From assembly GCA_013299105.1 (NCBI GenBank), contig JAAFJY010000005.1, forward strand, positions 1 through 64,000: a stretch of 64,000 bases of DNA. The letters run 5' to 3'. A model generated the notes under the pieces. The model made no database searches. It was not told the origin of the DNA and saw only the letters and a list, made by a program, of their open reading frames with translations. Position 1 is the first letter of the stretch; the number at the start of each line of letters is the position of its first letter. Below, piece by piece: positions 1 through 8,298 of this stretch. Source of the DNA: Chitinophagales bacterium. Lineage in GTDB: Bacteria; Bacteroidota; Bacteroidia; Chitinophagales; Saprospiraceae. A program made the translations under genes and the position numbers.

Positions 1-175
1 CAGAAGGGAATAACAATATTCTAAGAACAGTAAAAAGGTTCACCTTTAATATGACTAATTTTGAACACTTCAGGGCAAGATGCTTTGCCTTCAAAAATTA
101 ATTGCCGCTAAAATTGTCACAGAGCCTCTTTTTTTAACCGAACCCATAACCATACTCGGCTGGAGGGTGACAAAA
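1..175. other. intergenic, no feature recognised
   Basis: AT-rich edge of the window downstream of the membrane protein gene. I see no convincing coding sequence, hairpin or repeat here; a gene continuing from outside the window cannot be excluded. Confidence 0.4.
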
Positions 176-748
176 TCAACAACACCCCACCCGATCCCGA
201 TACCGATCCCAAACCATTGCCGTTTTGGGAAACAACACCAAAACATGCAAAATGGCCAACAAAACGGCTCCGGGAAGCAAGTTGAGCACCAAGGCCCGAA
301 ACAAACCATACTGCGGCAATGCGGTAAGTGTATCAACCAATACAATGCCTTCGGTAGTGAGGTCGAGTCGCAAAATCAAACCAGCGGCCACAGAAACAAA
401 ATGAAACCCATTGACCAATAAGTGTAAAATATACTCCCATCGTGGCAATCCGCCCATGAAGGCGCGACTGTCTTTTTCGAGATAGGCGTCCCAGAGCATC
501 ACCAATAAATCCAGCGTCACGGCGGCGATGGCGACAAAAAAAGCCGTGTTGCAAGATGGTTTTGCAAAAAGATAATAGGCAATAAAAGGAAACAAAATGG
601 CACGCAAGGTATGTGTCAGGTGTTCAGTTTTGCTCTCCACGCGCTGGTAAAGTCGGTACTTGAAAATGTGGAGCACGAAGCCGTCATAAAAGGCCAGCAG
701 AACGTAAAGCAGGAGCGCAATTCCCGCTACAAACAAAGCAATTTCCAT
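176..748 (-). CDS. multi-pass membrane protein, unknown function
   Basis: A 190-aa protein starting at an ATG. Hydrophobic stretches at about residues 4-22, 46-62, 67-88, 105-125 and 148-172 suggest five membrane helices; the N-terminal helix begins MEIALFVAGIALLL. I do not recognise a family or catalytic motif. It lies 63 bp downstream of a Crp/Fnr-type regulator on the same strand, so the two probably share a transcript and the regulator may control it. That link is inference from position only. Confidence 0.7.
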   Translation of the reverse strand: MEIALFVAGIALLLYVLLAFYDGFVLHIFKYRLYQRVESKTEHLTHTLRAILFPFIAYYLFAKPSCNTAFFVAIAAVTLDLLVMLWDAYLEKDSRAFMGGLPRWEYILHLLVNGFHFVSVAAGLILRLDLTTEGIVLVDTLTALPQYGLFRALVLNLLPGAVLLAILHVLVLFPKTAMVWDRYRDRVGCC

Positions 749-811
749 AACAACTTGGTTTTTGCTCCAAAATTGCGGCTAAAAACCCAGCGCTACCAAG
801 GACAAATGTCC

Positions 812-1405
812 TCATTTACCCAGTGCCACATCCTGGCGAATACGGCTGAGGGTGCGTCTCGTTACGCCCAGGTACGAGGCCAGGTCTGCAACCGAGGCCA
901 ATTGGGCAATTTCAGGGGTGCTTTGCAGGATGCGCAGGTATTTCTCGTGGGCGTTTTCGTTGTTCAACACGCTGGCATACTGCTCCATTTCGAGGTATTG
1001 TTGTTCCAAAATATTGCGGCCCAGCGCTTGCCAAACGGGGCGAGTGGTCAATAATTTTTGAAAATGCTCGTAGCTCAGAACAAAGACATGGCTGGGAACG
1101 AGGGCGGTAATGCCCAATTCGGAAGGCACTTGCTGCGCAAAACTGCGGTAAGCAGTGGACAAACCAACTGAAGTGCAAAAACAGGAAACCGTTTCCTCCC
1201 CCATTTGATTGAGGTACCAAACTTTGAGTGCCCCTTCCGTGATGAAGGCAACTTCCTTGCATATTTTGCCAATGGGCACAAACACCTCACCTTTTTTGAG
1301 CTGCCTGCTGGAAAAATGCGCGCAAGCTTCCTCCAAGTCCTCTGGGTTGAAAGCTGCGTTTTGTTGAAGAAAGTTGCGAAGTTTAGCCTTATCGGGTTGG
1401 TTCAT
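812..1405 (-). CDS. Crp/Fnr-family transcriptional regulator
   Basis: A 197-aa cytoplasmic DNA-binding regulator. Residues about 25-120 form a cyclic-nucleotide-binding-like beta barrel (KGEVFVPIGK, then FITEGALKVWY). A long connecting helix follows, and a short helix-turn-helix sits near residues 168-190 (DLASYLGVTRRTLSRIRQDV). Its length is normal for the Bacteroidota single-domain Crp family. The cAMP-contacting phosphate-binding cassette (RxS) is not obvious, so the ligand is unknown. The gene probably heads a two-gene unit with the downstream membrane protein. Confidence 0.9.
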   Translation of the reverse strand: MNQPDKAKLRNFLQQNAAFNPEDLEEACAHFSSRQLKKGEVFVPIGKICKEVAFITEGALKVWYLNQMGEETVSCFCTSVGLSTAYRSFAQQVPSELGITALVPSHVFVLSYEHFQKLLTTRPVWQALGRNILEQQYLEMEQYASVLNNENAHEKYLRILQSTPEIAQLASVADLASYLGVTRRTLSRIRQDVALGK

Positions 1406-1496
1406 GGTAATTCTTAGACTTTATGTACATTGGATTTTTAAGTCAAGACAAAGGTGTTTTTTGGCTGATTGTGAACTTACTCACTTGTAGCTCAAG

Positions 1497-1928
1497 TTAC
1501 AAGCGTCGCGCCAAGCCAACCCAACAACAAACCAAGCCTACCAAGGCAATCAATCCCCAACCCAGCCATTCCCGGCTATCGGCCAATCGGCCTAGTTCAG
1601 GTTGGCCTTGGGGATAGACTACTTTCACCTCATCACCCAGGTCATAAGTGGCGAAAAGCAAGGGTGCTCCTCCTTTGCGGGCAATATTGAGGGAATCGCC
1701 CTGTCCACTTGGGTAGCGTACTACGGGTTTTTGGACCCTGCGCTTGTGGCCACTGCTGCGTTTTTCTTGTAAGATGGAGCCCGTTCGGCCATAAAAACCA
1801 ATGACCTTGCCAGTAACGCTGGCCCCACTTGACTGGTACTGAATGGGCAGGTAAAATCCTCGTCCAGCCAGGAAAAATAAAAACAGGCCCGTTAAAACCA
1901 GGGCCAAGCGGAAAATGAATTTGAGCAT
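1497..1928 (-). CDS. DUF3592-type membrane protein
   Basis: A 143-aa protein. I place the start at the ATG at 1928 (MLKFIFRLALVLTG) because this opens directly with a membrane helix; upstream in-frame codons encode low-complexity sequence from a repeat. A helix at about residues 5-25 and a second at about 118-140 flank a soluble beta-rich domain with a GKVIGFYG motif and a late KVVYPQGQPELGRL motif, the layout of DUF3592 proteins. Function is unknown. A family-D repeat lies just upstream (1986-2200), so its promoter lies in or near that element. Confidence 0.75.
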   Translation of the reverse strand: MLKFIFRLALVLTGLFLFFLAGRGFYLPIQYQSSGASVTGKVIGFYGRTGSILQEKRSSGHKRRVQKPVVRYPSGQGDSLNIARKGGAPLLFATYDLGDEVKVVYPQGQPELGRLADSREWLGWGLIALVGLVCCWVGLARRL

Positions 1929-1985
1929 AAGTTGATAATTTAGGGTTTTAGGGACCAGATTTTCATTCATCTGGGTGTATAAAAT

Positions 1986-2200
1986 AACGTGAGTTCTGAG
2001 TTTGCAAAACTTGTCTTTCTGACTTACGACTTGCAAATGACTACTTACGACTTACGAAGTGTCCTCGCTGACAAGATTTCAGTTTTCGTAAGCCTTCGTT
2101 TGCAAGATTTAGGATTTTTGAAGTTTAAAACGTACAAATCATGCCCGCTACCGTCTCAAAGCATTGAAAAACAGTAACTTTTATCCAGAACCCGTAAGTT
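1986..2200. repeat. family D dispersed element, copy 1
   Basis: About 215 bp. It opens with AACGTGAGTTCTGA and ends with a diverged inverted copy (CCAGAACCCGTAAGTT). The interior carries repeated 'acttacga' words, then 'cgctgacaagatt' and 'cattcgtttg'-like words, in the same order as the clean copy at 32151-32367. It occupies the gap between DUF3592 and the repeat at 2223-2344. Confidence 0.6.
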
Positions 2201-2222
2201 CTCAATCCATTGAAGATCCGTT

Positions 2223-2344
2223 CACGCGTTACAAACGCGTGTAAGATGGTTCCGGTCAGAGACCGTGAACCAGCGTCAATTGAGCGTTGTGCTGGTGTCA
2301 GGTCTCCTGACCGACACCGGGTTTGCGCACGTTTTTAACGTGCT
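2223..2344. repeat. family C (REP-like) inverted pair
   Basis: Begins with the palindrome ACGCGTTACAAACGCGT, then a hairpin ggttccggtc-aga-gaccgtgaacc ending in 'cagcg'. A second arm follows in inverted orientation (gctggtgtcaggtctcctgacc) and ends gcacgtttttaacgtgc. The two-arm arrangement resembles a bacterial interspersed mosaic element. The same sequence flanks the RAYT gene at 36697-37299. Confidence 0.7.
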
Positions 2345-2433
2345 TACGAGAACTTGCCATTGTTTCCTAGACAAAGAAAGATAATGGCTGAAATGCGGAT
2401 TGAGAACTTACCAGAACCCACAGTAAAATAAAA

Positions 2434-3666
2434 TCACCAACTAACTCCGCCGCCACCGCCGCCCGACGAGCCCCCGCCCCAACTTCCACCACGCGAGCCT
2501 CCGCCACTACTACTGGAAGTACGGGTGAGCATAGGAATGATTTCAATTTTTTCTTCCTGGTGATGACAATGTTTGCAATCGTAATAAACCCCGCGTTGGC
2601 CAGTACTGCTGTAGGTCGGTGAAACCAAAGTAACCGACCGCGCCTGGTAAAAGGTCGAAAAATGGCATGCTGGACAACTCGAATAGCGGGTATAAGGTCG
2701 GGCATAACGCAGGATCAAAACATCGTCGTTGGAATCGTCATTGGCCCACACATCGTAATCAACAGAGCCAATTTCCTCCTCGGTGATCTGCCCTTTGTTG
2801 AGATAAGGGTCTTCGTCCTTATCCGAAATCAGGAACAATTCTGCGCCAGTTTTTTTGCTGTAGCGTTTGGCGTAGCGCAATTCTCGCATTTTAGCCCCCA
2901 TGTACCACCATACCAAGATAAAAGGCAGCGGGAAAATGATCAAAAAGCCCCAAAGTCTGGCCCGGCGCAACGCTAGGTACTTGTCAAAAATATCTTGCTT
3001 GCTGCTGTTGAGTTGTACATACAAATAGATCAGCAAGATCAGGTGAAAAAGTGCGTTGGCGATGCCCCAAATTGATAAAAAGGTAAACAAGGTGGCTTGG
3101 CCATCGCTGTATTTTTGTTCTGACCGAACCTCCTCTACTATTTCCGGGTTGTTGAGGATATAGGAAAATTTATTGGTGGCAGCGATCAAACCTTGCCCAT
3201 ACTGGCCTTGCTGAAAAAAAGGAACCAACTCCTGCATGCCTACCCGGTAACAGGTGATATCGGGCAAAACACCCTCCAGGCCATACCCCGTTTCAAATTC
3301 AGTGCGGCGTTGGTCGGCGACGGTCAGGATCAACAATCCGTTGTTATTGTCTTTGGCACCAATTCCCCACTGTCGAAACAGTGCCGTAGCAAACTCCTTA
3401 GGGTTTTCCTCACCGATGGAATGCAAAAAAACCACGGCCACTTGTACGGTGGTGGAATCCTCCAATCGGCCAATGATTTGATTCAAAACTTGTTCATCAC
3501 TAGCCGAAAGGTAATCATCCGGATCGCTCACGTAGCCAGGACCAGGCTTGGGGTTTGGCACCTCCGTTACAGAGAATACCCGGCCTGTTTTTTGTTTTTG
3601 AGCCCAGTTGACATGGCTGACCAGTAGCAAAAGGCCTAACAGTATGATGCAGAATTTTTGGCGCAT
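2434..3666 (-). CDS. TPM-domain (YgcG-like) envelope protein
   Basis: A 410-aa protein with a signal peptide (residues 1-22, ending NWAQ). A TPM domain covers about residues 40-170 (VAVVFLHSIG, NNNGLLILTVADQRR, ETGYGLEGVLPD). Two membrane helices follow near 195-220 and 240-262. The C-terminal soluble part has a CxxC...CxxC zinc-ribbon-like motif (SCPACHF, DCKHCHHQ) and ends in a Gly/Ser-rich tail (SGGGGGGVSW). TPM proteins are membrane-associated and some are linked to photosystem repair or phosphatase activity; the bacterial role is unknown. Its ATG follows the DUF1080 gene stop by 3 bp, so the two are co-transcribed. Confidence 0.85.
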   Translation of the reverse strand: MRQKFCIILLGLLLLVSHVNWAQKQKTGRVFSVTEVPNPKPGPGYVSDPDDYLSASDEQVLNQIIGRLEDSTTVQVAVVFLHSIGEENPKEFATALFRQWGIGAKDNNNGLLILTVADQRRTEFETGYGLEGVLPDITCYRVGMQELVPFFQQGQYGQGLIAATNKFSYILNNPEIVEEVRSEQKYSDGQATLFTFLSIWGIANALFHLILLIYLYVQLNSSKQDIFDKYLALRRARLWGFLIIFPLPFILVWWYMGAKMRELRYAKRYSKKTGAELFLISDKDEDPYLNKGQITEEEIGSVDYDVWANDDSNDDVLILRYARPYTRYSSCPACHFSTFYQARSVTLVSPTYSSTGQRGVYYDCKHCHHQEEKIEIIPMLTRTSSSSGGGSRGGSWGGGSSGGGGGGVSW

Positions 3667-3669
3667 TTT

Positions 3670-4446
3670 TTACAAGTTGCGGATCCAGATGTTGCGAAAG
3701 CTCACTTCACTGCCATGTCCTTGGATGTGTACAGCGGCTTTGCCATGAGGATCATAAGTTGGGTAGCCGATGTACTTGATTTCTCCTTGAATTTCAAAAT
3801 GATTCAGGACCAGCACTCCATTGTGTACCACGGTGATGTAAGCAGGTTTTTCAAGCGATCCATTGGGTCGGAATCGAGGTGCCGTAAAATAAATATCGTA
3901 GCTATTCCAATCCCCTGGTTTGGAGCAAGCATTGGCCATTGGCGCGACTTGCTTGTAAAGCGAAGCGCACTGGCCATTGGAATAAATGGGCACTTCGTTT
4001 TGGTAAGAGTCAAAAATTTGCACTTCGTAACGTTCCTGCAAAAACACCCCACTGTTGCCAGAATCCCCCCAATATTTACTCGATTTTGCATCCGCAGGGA
4101 TTTTGAATTCTACATGCAATTGGCAATCGCCAAAAAGCTGTTTGGTTTTCAGGTCTCCACTTTTCAAAACAATGGTCATTGCGCCGTCTTTGAGGGTCCA
4201 TTTGCTAGGAGACCCATCAGCGGACATGACCCAATTGTCCATGTTTTTGCCATCAAAAAGCACAATGGCATCCGATGGAGGAGGTGTGATCACGGGCGCA
4301 GCAGTGACAATCGGGGGTTTGGGCTCATAAAATTCAGTGGTTTCGGGTTTTTTCCAGTCTTTTTTAGACCAATCTGTTTCGTTTTGGGCGAGTAATGGAG
4401 AAGCAAGAATCAGGCACAGTGCAAGTTGGCTGACGAGTTTGAACAT
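3670..4446 (-). CDS. secreted DUF1080 (3-keto-disaccharide hydrolase-type) protein
   Basis: A 258-aa protein from the ATG at 4446. The signal peptide is MFKLVSQLALCLILASPLLA. The rest is one DUF1080 beta-sandwich: LFDGKNMDNWVM at the start, then DSGNSGVFLQERYEVQIFDS and a C-terminal HIQGHGSEVSFRNIWIRNL. These motifs define the family, which acts on glycosides or 3-keto-glycosides or binds glycans outside the cytoplasm; the substrate here is unknown. An upstream in-frame start at 4497 would put about 17 residues before the signal peptide, so I prefer 4446. It is the first gene of a pair with the TPM gene. Confidence 0.9.
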   Translation of the reverse strand: MFKLVSQLALCLILASPLLAQNETDWSKKDWKKPETTEFYEPKPPIVTAAPVITPPPSDAIVLFDGKNMDNWVMSADGSPSKWTLKDGAMTIVLKSGDLKTKQLFGDCQLHVEFKIPADAKSSKYWGDSGNSGVFLQERYEVQIFDSYQNEVPIYSNGQCASLYKQVAPMANACSKPGDWNSYDIYFTAPRFRPNGSLEKPAYITVVHNGVLVLNHFEIQGEIKYIGYPTYDPHGKAAVHIQGHGSEVSFRNIWIRNL

Positions 4447-4632
4447 GGTGTTTGGTGTTTGCTTGGATGTTTGAAAAACACTTGGGTGAAAATACACTTT
4501 TTTTGTAAAAGTTTACGTCGTTCCCATTTTTTGAATTCGCTTTCAATCGGCCAAAACAGAGGTGGTCAAAATCCTGCAAACTGGCCTGGATTGAACCTAA
4601 CTTCGCGCCTACCTTGTCAAAAAAACAATATG

Positions 4633-4863
4633 CTGAAACCTTCGGAGAAAAGCGATCTCGACAATCAAGCGAGGAATTTTTATCTGCACCACATTTTTTG
4701 TCTAAACCAGAATTTTCAGGATTACAGAATTACTTGCATGACGTTGACCAATTTTTTCCAAACCAGAATTTGAAAGAATTTCAGAATTGGCCCGCTTCGC
4801 GGTCATCAGCGCTTCATGTTCACCATAAAATCACAGCTACAGAAACTTCTCCTAAGTTTTCAG
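4633..4863. mobile_element. family A MITE-like element, copy A1, with 6-bp TSD
   Basis: A 231-bp non-coding element. The left end CTGAAACCTTCGGAGAA and the right end TTCTCCTAAGTTTTCAG are near-perfect inverted repeats. It is flanked by direct AATATG at 4627-4632 and 4864-4869, a perfect 6-bp target duplication. The interior carries 'gtctaaaccagaatttt', 'gcatgacgttgacc' and the palindrome 'cccgcttcgcggtc'. The right-hand duplication contains the ATG of the next gene. Confidence 0.85.
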
Positions 4864-4866
4864 AAT

Positions 4867-5217
4867 ATGCCAAAGGTAAAAAAGGCACCACCTATTGATT
4901 ACGACGCTTTGTTCAAAGAGTTCATCAGCGGGTTCTTCCCTGATTTTGTGGCTTTTGCCAACCTCATTTTGTTTGAGGCCATTGATCGCTCAGAATATAA
5001 GAAACAATTGTTTCAATACATCAAAGAGTCGGGCATACCTCTTGGCAAAATGATCAAATTGTTTATCTTTGTACGCGACTTTGTTCATTTGCCTGAACCT
5101 CTTGAATTAGATTTCTTGAATCTGCAAAAATCCTTAAATTTCTCAATCGAGTACACCATGCAATTCTCAGAAGGCACTAAACAAATGGCGATCGAGATAT
5201 TCGAACGGACGCATTGA
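4867..5217 (+). pseudogene. Rpn-like PD-(D/E)XK nuclease remnant with internal deletion
   Basis: A 116-aa open frame. Residues 1-38 (DYDALFKEFISGFFPDFV, then LFEAIDRS) match the N-terminus of the Rpn/YhgA-like family of recombination-promoting nucleases. The sequence then jumps to what looks like the family's C-terminal helical part (IKLFIFVRDFVHLPEPLEL). The roughly 130-residue nuclease core that normally lies between, with the catalytic D/ExK residues, is absent, so I infer an in-frame internal deletion. The start codon lies inside the target duplication of element A1, which separates the gene from its former upstream region. It may still be translated but should not be an active nuclease. 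Confidence 0.65.
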
Positions 5218-5255
5218 ATTAGACAGCTAAGATCCGTGATACTGAACTCAAGTCC

Positions 5256-5912
5256 ATGTCATTCAACAAGTGGCGACTAGCCCAATATTTAGAAATCCGC
5301 TGGTGGCAAAACTACCTTAAAAACAAAGATTGGCCCAATTACCTGGAGCAAAAAAAAGCTTATTGGCGGCGCTTTATCGCACAAACCAATTGCGCTCCAC
5401 AAGCCAACGAGCGCATCTTGGATGCGGGCTGTGGTCCGGCAGGCATTTTTTTGGTCTTGGAAAAAAACGAGGTTTTTGCCATTGATCCTTTATTGACCAA
5501 GTACAGCGAAATTTTACCCTTCAAACCTGAAGATTACCCTTGGGTGCAATTCGACAACCGTCCTTTGGAAATGCTGGAAGCACAAGGGGCTTATGACCGC
5601 ATCTACTGCCTCAATGCGATCAATCATGTGCAGGATTGGGAAATTTCGATGGACCGATTAGCCACAGCTTTGAAGCCCGGTGGTGTTTTGATCCTCAGTT
5701 CTGATCTACATCGCTGGAAAGCATTGCGGCATCTATTCCGCATGGTACCAGGTGATGTCTTGCATCCCCATCAACACGCCTTACATGAATATGTAGCGGC
5801 GATGCAAAAGCGCGGTCTGGCTTTGCAAAGGCATGAACTGCTCAAAAAAGGCTGGATTTTTGGCTATTGGGCCCTGGTGTTGCACAAAGCACAAGTGAAT
5901 AGCCCCCAATAA
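5256..5912 (+). CDS. class I SAM-dependent methyltransferase
   Basis: A 218-aa cytoplasmic protein. The SAM-binding motif I is clear at about residues 52-62 (ILDAGCGPAGIFLVL). An acidic motif II (FAIDPLL) and the post-motif region (YDRIYCLNAINHV, then LKPGGVLILSSD) follow. The order fits methyltransferase domain families 11/25 (UbiE-like). The substrate cannot be read from the sequence. It lies 38 bp after the Rpn remnant on the same strand and is followed by element A2. Confidence 0.85.
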   Translation: MSFNKWRLAQYLEIRWWQNYLKNKDWPNYLEQKKAYWRRFIAQTNCAPQANERILDAGCGPAGIFLVLEKNEVFAIDPLLTKYSEILPFKPEDYPWVQFDNRPLEMLEAQGAYDRIYCLNAINHVQDWEISMDRLATALKPGGVLILSSDLHRWKALRHLFRMVPGDVLHPHQHALHEYVAAMQKRGLALQRHELLKKGWIFGYWALVLHKAQVNSPQ

Positions 5913-6011
5913 GCCTAGGGAGCGTAAAAAAATAAGGTGGACGGATTTGGGTTTAGTGAACAAAGATACGCAACTGACTGGAAGGAGCTTGTGTTCTTTT
6001 TTTACTAAACC

Positions 6012-6244
6012 CTGAAAACTTCGGAGAACGGCGATCACAATAATCAAGCTAGGTATTTTTTGTCTAAACCAGAATTCTCAGAATGGCAGAATTATAGAAT
6101 TACTTGCATGACGTTGACCAATTTTGTCTAAACCAGAATTTGAAAGAATTGGCAGAATTGGCCCGCTTTGCGGTCATAAACGCCTCATTTTCACCATGAA
6201 AATTACAAAATTCTCAGTTGCGGAAACTTCTCCGAAGTTTTCAG
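6012..6244. mobile_element. family A MITE-like element, copy A2, with 6-bp TSD
   Basis: A 233-bp non-coding element bounded by perfect inverted repeats CTGAAAACTTCGGAGAA and TTCTCCGAAGTTTTCAG. Direct TAAACC at 6006-6011 and 6245-6250 forms a perfect target duplication. The interior matches A1 closely (ccagaattctcag, gcatgacgttgacc, cccgctttgcggtc). This is the cleanest copy in the window. Confidence 0.9.
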
Positions 6245-6289
6245 TAAACCTCAAAAGCAAATGTGTCCAACTTATTTTAGCTCAAATAC

Positions 6290-6484
6290 CTACACGTAAT
6301 CGCTTTTGAGCCGTTCAAAAATCAACTCATAAAACATAGGCTGCATCGACATGCCCATAGGCGAAAAAATCTGTACCAAACGCCAACCTTCTTCTGCGTG
6401 TTCTTGAATCACTGCTTGGTGATCATCACTCATTTGGTTGGTCCACATATTGGTTTTCAAACGTACAAATTTGTATTCGAACAT
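6290..6484 (-). CDS. DUF4177-type small protein
   Basis: A 64-aa cytoplasmic protein. It opens MFEYKFVRLKTN, contains EEGWRLVQIFSP near the middle and ends ELIFERLK, the alternating beta-strand/helix pattern of DUF4177. The function of that family is unknown. It lies 25 bp downstream of a 71-aa gene on the same strand, so the two are likely an operon. The stop codon lies about 45 bp from the right end of element A2. Confidence 0.75.
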   Translation of the reverse strand: MFEYKFVRLKTNMWTNQMSDDHQAVIQEHAEEGWRLVQIFSPMGMSMQPMFYELIFERLKSDYV

Positions 6485-6509
6485 GGTTGCTATTTTTCAT
6501 TCTAGGAAT

Positions 6510-6725
6510 TCATATGCCATCATGGATGCCAAAAATCTCATCAATCGAACGCTGGACCTCCTGCGTTTCATCTTCAGATATTGGCCTGGGAAAACGATTA
6601 GCTTCCCATTGTTCAGGCACAACAGTTTTTCCTGCCAATAGGTTTGCAATGGCTTGCAGGGTTGCAGGATCGTCCATTAGCAAAATTTGCTGGATGAGCG
6701 AAAGTTTGAGTTTTGGTACATCCAT
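6510..6725 (-). CDS. small hypothetical protein, possible orphan antitoxin-like
   Basis: A 71-aa protein (MDVPKLKLSLIQQILLMDD...). An N-terminal helical part (about 1-30) is followed by an acidic C-terminal part with an SxDEIFG motif. The layout is like the small Bacteroidota proteins encoded beside RelE-like toxins, but no toxin gene is adjacent; the downstream neighbour is DUF4177. The family resemblance is a weak impression, not a motif match. Confidence 0.5.
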   Translation of the reverse strand: MDVPKLKLSLIQQILLMDDPATLQAIANLLAGKTVVPEQWEANRFPRPISEDETQEVQRSIDEIFGIHDGI

Positions 6726-7070
6726 AGTGTATGCTCATTGGTGGTGTTTTGGCAATTTAGGTAGGATTCCGATCTTTTATTACCGGTATATTTACACTTC
6801 AACCCTTAACCAAAGGCAGAAATCAACCGTTCACTGTTCAAAAGCCACCGTTCTCCCGAAATCACTCCAGGTAGATGTTTTTATTTACAAAAATATTGGG
6901 GTAAGGTATTGCAAATGCCGTTGTTTGTGTTATCTTACAAACGTTTTGACAAATATCCCGTTTTGACATTTGGCTACGGCCACCCCCTCTATCCAAAATT
7001 TGTAACGTTCGTTTGGCACACTTTCGAGTGTCGGCCAAGCGATAAAAGCCTGGTTGCACTCGCACTAGTA
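6726..7070. other. 345-bp divergent intergenic region, nothing recognised
   Basis: Separates the small minus-strand genes from the secreted beta-helix gene. It must hold two divergent promoters, but I could not identify a convincing Bacteroidota -33/-7 pair. No repeat from the dispersed families is visible. Confidence 0.4.
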
Positions 7071-8120
7071 ATGATTTTTTTTCTTACAACTGCGGGCAAC
7101 GTGAAAAAGGTAATTGTAACTCTACTGGTTTTAGCAGCAACGCTGCAAGTGAATGCGCAAGCTACTCAAGTTCTGTTCGTGAAAGCAGGTGCTCAAGGCA
7201 ATGGTACTTCTTGGAATTCTTCCATGGATTTGCAAACTGCCCTCCAAACTGCAAAATACGGCACGACAATCTGGGTAGCAAGTGGTGTTTATACACCTAC
7301 GCGCTCTTATGATCGCAATGCGACATTCCACATCAAAGATGGGATCATCCTGCTTGGTGGTTTCGCTGGTAATGAAACCAGCGAAGCACAACGCAATCCA
7401 GCCATCAATGTAACCACCCTTTCTGGTAACATTGGTAACCTGAACATTCCTGAAGACAACGTTTACAATGTTGTTTACACCCAAAATGTCAAGGACGTAC
7501 GTGTTGATGGATTTGTAATCAGCGGCGGTTATGCCAACGTCACTGCGGACAAGGGCATTCGTTACAGCACTGGAGCTGGTTGGTTCAACGAAGCTGTTAG
7601 AGGAGGCTTTAGCGCCCCAATCATCAGCAATTGCACCTTTAGCAAAAACACCGCTTTCTTTGGTGCAGGTTTGGCAAACATCAGCTTGAACGATGGTACA
7701 AACCAAGCTAAAGTTTTCAACTGCAACTTCAATGAAAATGCAGCAGTACTGGAAGGTGGTGCGATTCTGTCTTTTTCAAACCAATCGGTTTGCAATGTAG
7801 AAATCAGCAACTGCAACATCATTCAGAACTTCGCTTCTTATGGCGCAGGTATTTATAGCGAAGCAATCAACTCAGGTACGACTTGCCCAAGATTTTTGAA
7901 GAACAACATCGACTTCAACAAAGCCAGCAGCGAAGGCGGATCATTCTTCGCTACACGAGTAGCAGGTAGCGTTTGTAATCCTCAATTCAGTGGCAACAAC
8001 GTTGGGCCAAACAACAGCAGCTTCGTTGGCAATGACATTATGATCCAAAAAACACCAATGATCGATGCCAATAGCACTGTCGCTCAACCTGCTCCGCCAG
8101 TAATGCGCTCCAGAAATTAA
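7071..8120 (+). CDS. secreted right-handed beta-helix protein
   Basis: About 349 aa. The body after residue 30 has short repeats with right-handed beta-helix/polymorphic-outer-membrane-protein character (SNCTFSKNTAFFGAGLANI, FNCNFNENAAVLEGGAI, SNCNIIQNFASYGAGIY). It starts VKAGAQGNGTSWNSSMDLQTA, typical of Bacteroidota proteins with a DUF1565/pectate-lyase-like fold. A hydrophobic signal (VKKVIVTLLVLAATLQVNAQ) follows the GTG at 7101; the ATG at 7071 adds ten residues and either may be used. There is no T9SS sorting tail; it ends VMRSRN. No catalytic residues can be assigned. A hairpin terminator follows. Confidence 0.75.
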   Translation: MIFFLTTAGNVKKVIVTLLVLAATLQVNAQATQVLFVKAGAQGNGTSWNSSMDLQTALQTAKYGTTIWVASGVYTPTRSYDRNATFHIKDGIILLGGFAGNETSEAQRNPAINVTTLSGNIGNLNIPEDNVYNVVYTQNVKDVRVDGFVISGGYANVTADKGIRYSTGAGWFNEAVRGGFSAPIISNCTFSKNTAFFGAGLANISLNDGTNQAKVFNCNFNENAAVLEGGAILSFSNQSVCNVEISNCNIIQNFASYGAGIYSEAINSGTTCPRFLKNNIDFNKASSEGGSFFATRVAGSVCNPQFSGNNVGPNNSSFVGNDIMIQKTPMIDANSTVAQPAPPVMRSRN

Positions 8121-8189
8121 TTGATTTTCTTTCCTCGTTAAGAAACCTTCTCCACCCGCAAAGAGAGATTTACACCTAAACACAACATA

Positions 8190-8222
8190 GAGAGCCAGTT
8201 CGAGTACAATCGACTGGCTCTC
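8190..8222 (+). terminator. hairpin terminator after the beta-helix gene
   Basis: Stem gagagccagt / actggctctc with a 13-nt spacer, then 'ctcattttta'. It lies 70 bp beyond the stop codon. Confidence 0.65.
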
Positions 8223-8298
8223 CTCATTTTTAGTTGAACGGTTGAGGGTTGAAAAGTTGAAGAGACAGGCCCTAATGAGAACTTGATGATTTAAAATT

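Noticed and set aside
80-421. 113-aa open frame on the plus strand over the minus-strand membrane protein
   Set aside because: It is a shadow of the opposite-strand gene (176-748), lacks any signal or motif, and its composition (Pro/Ile runs) comes from repeated bases.
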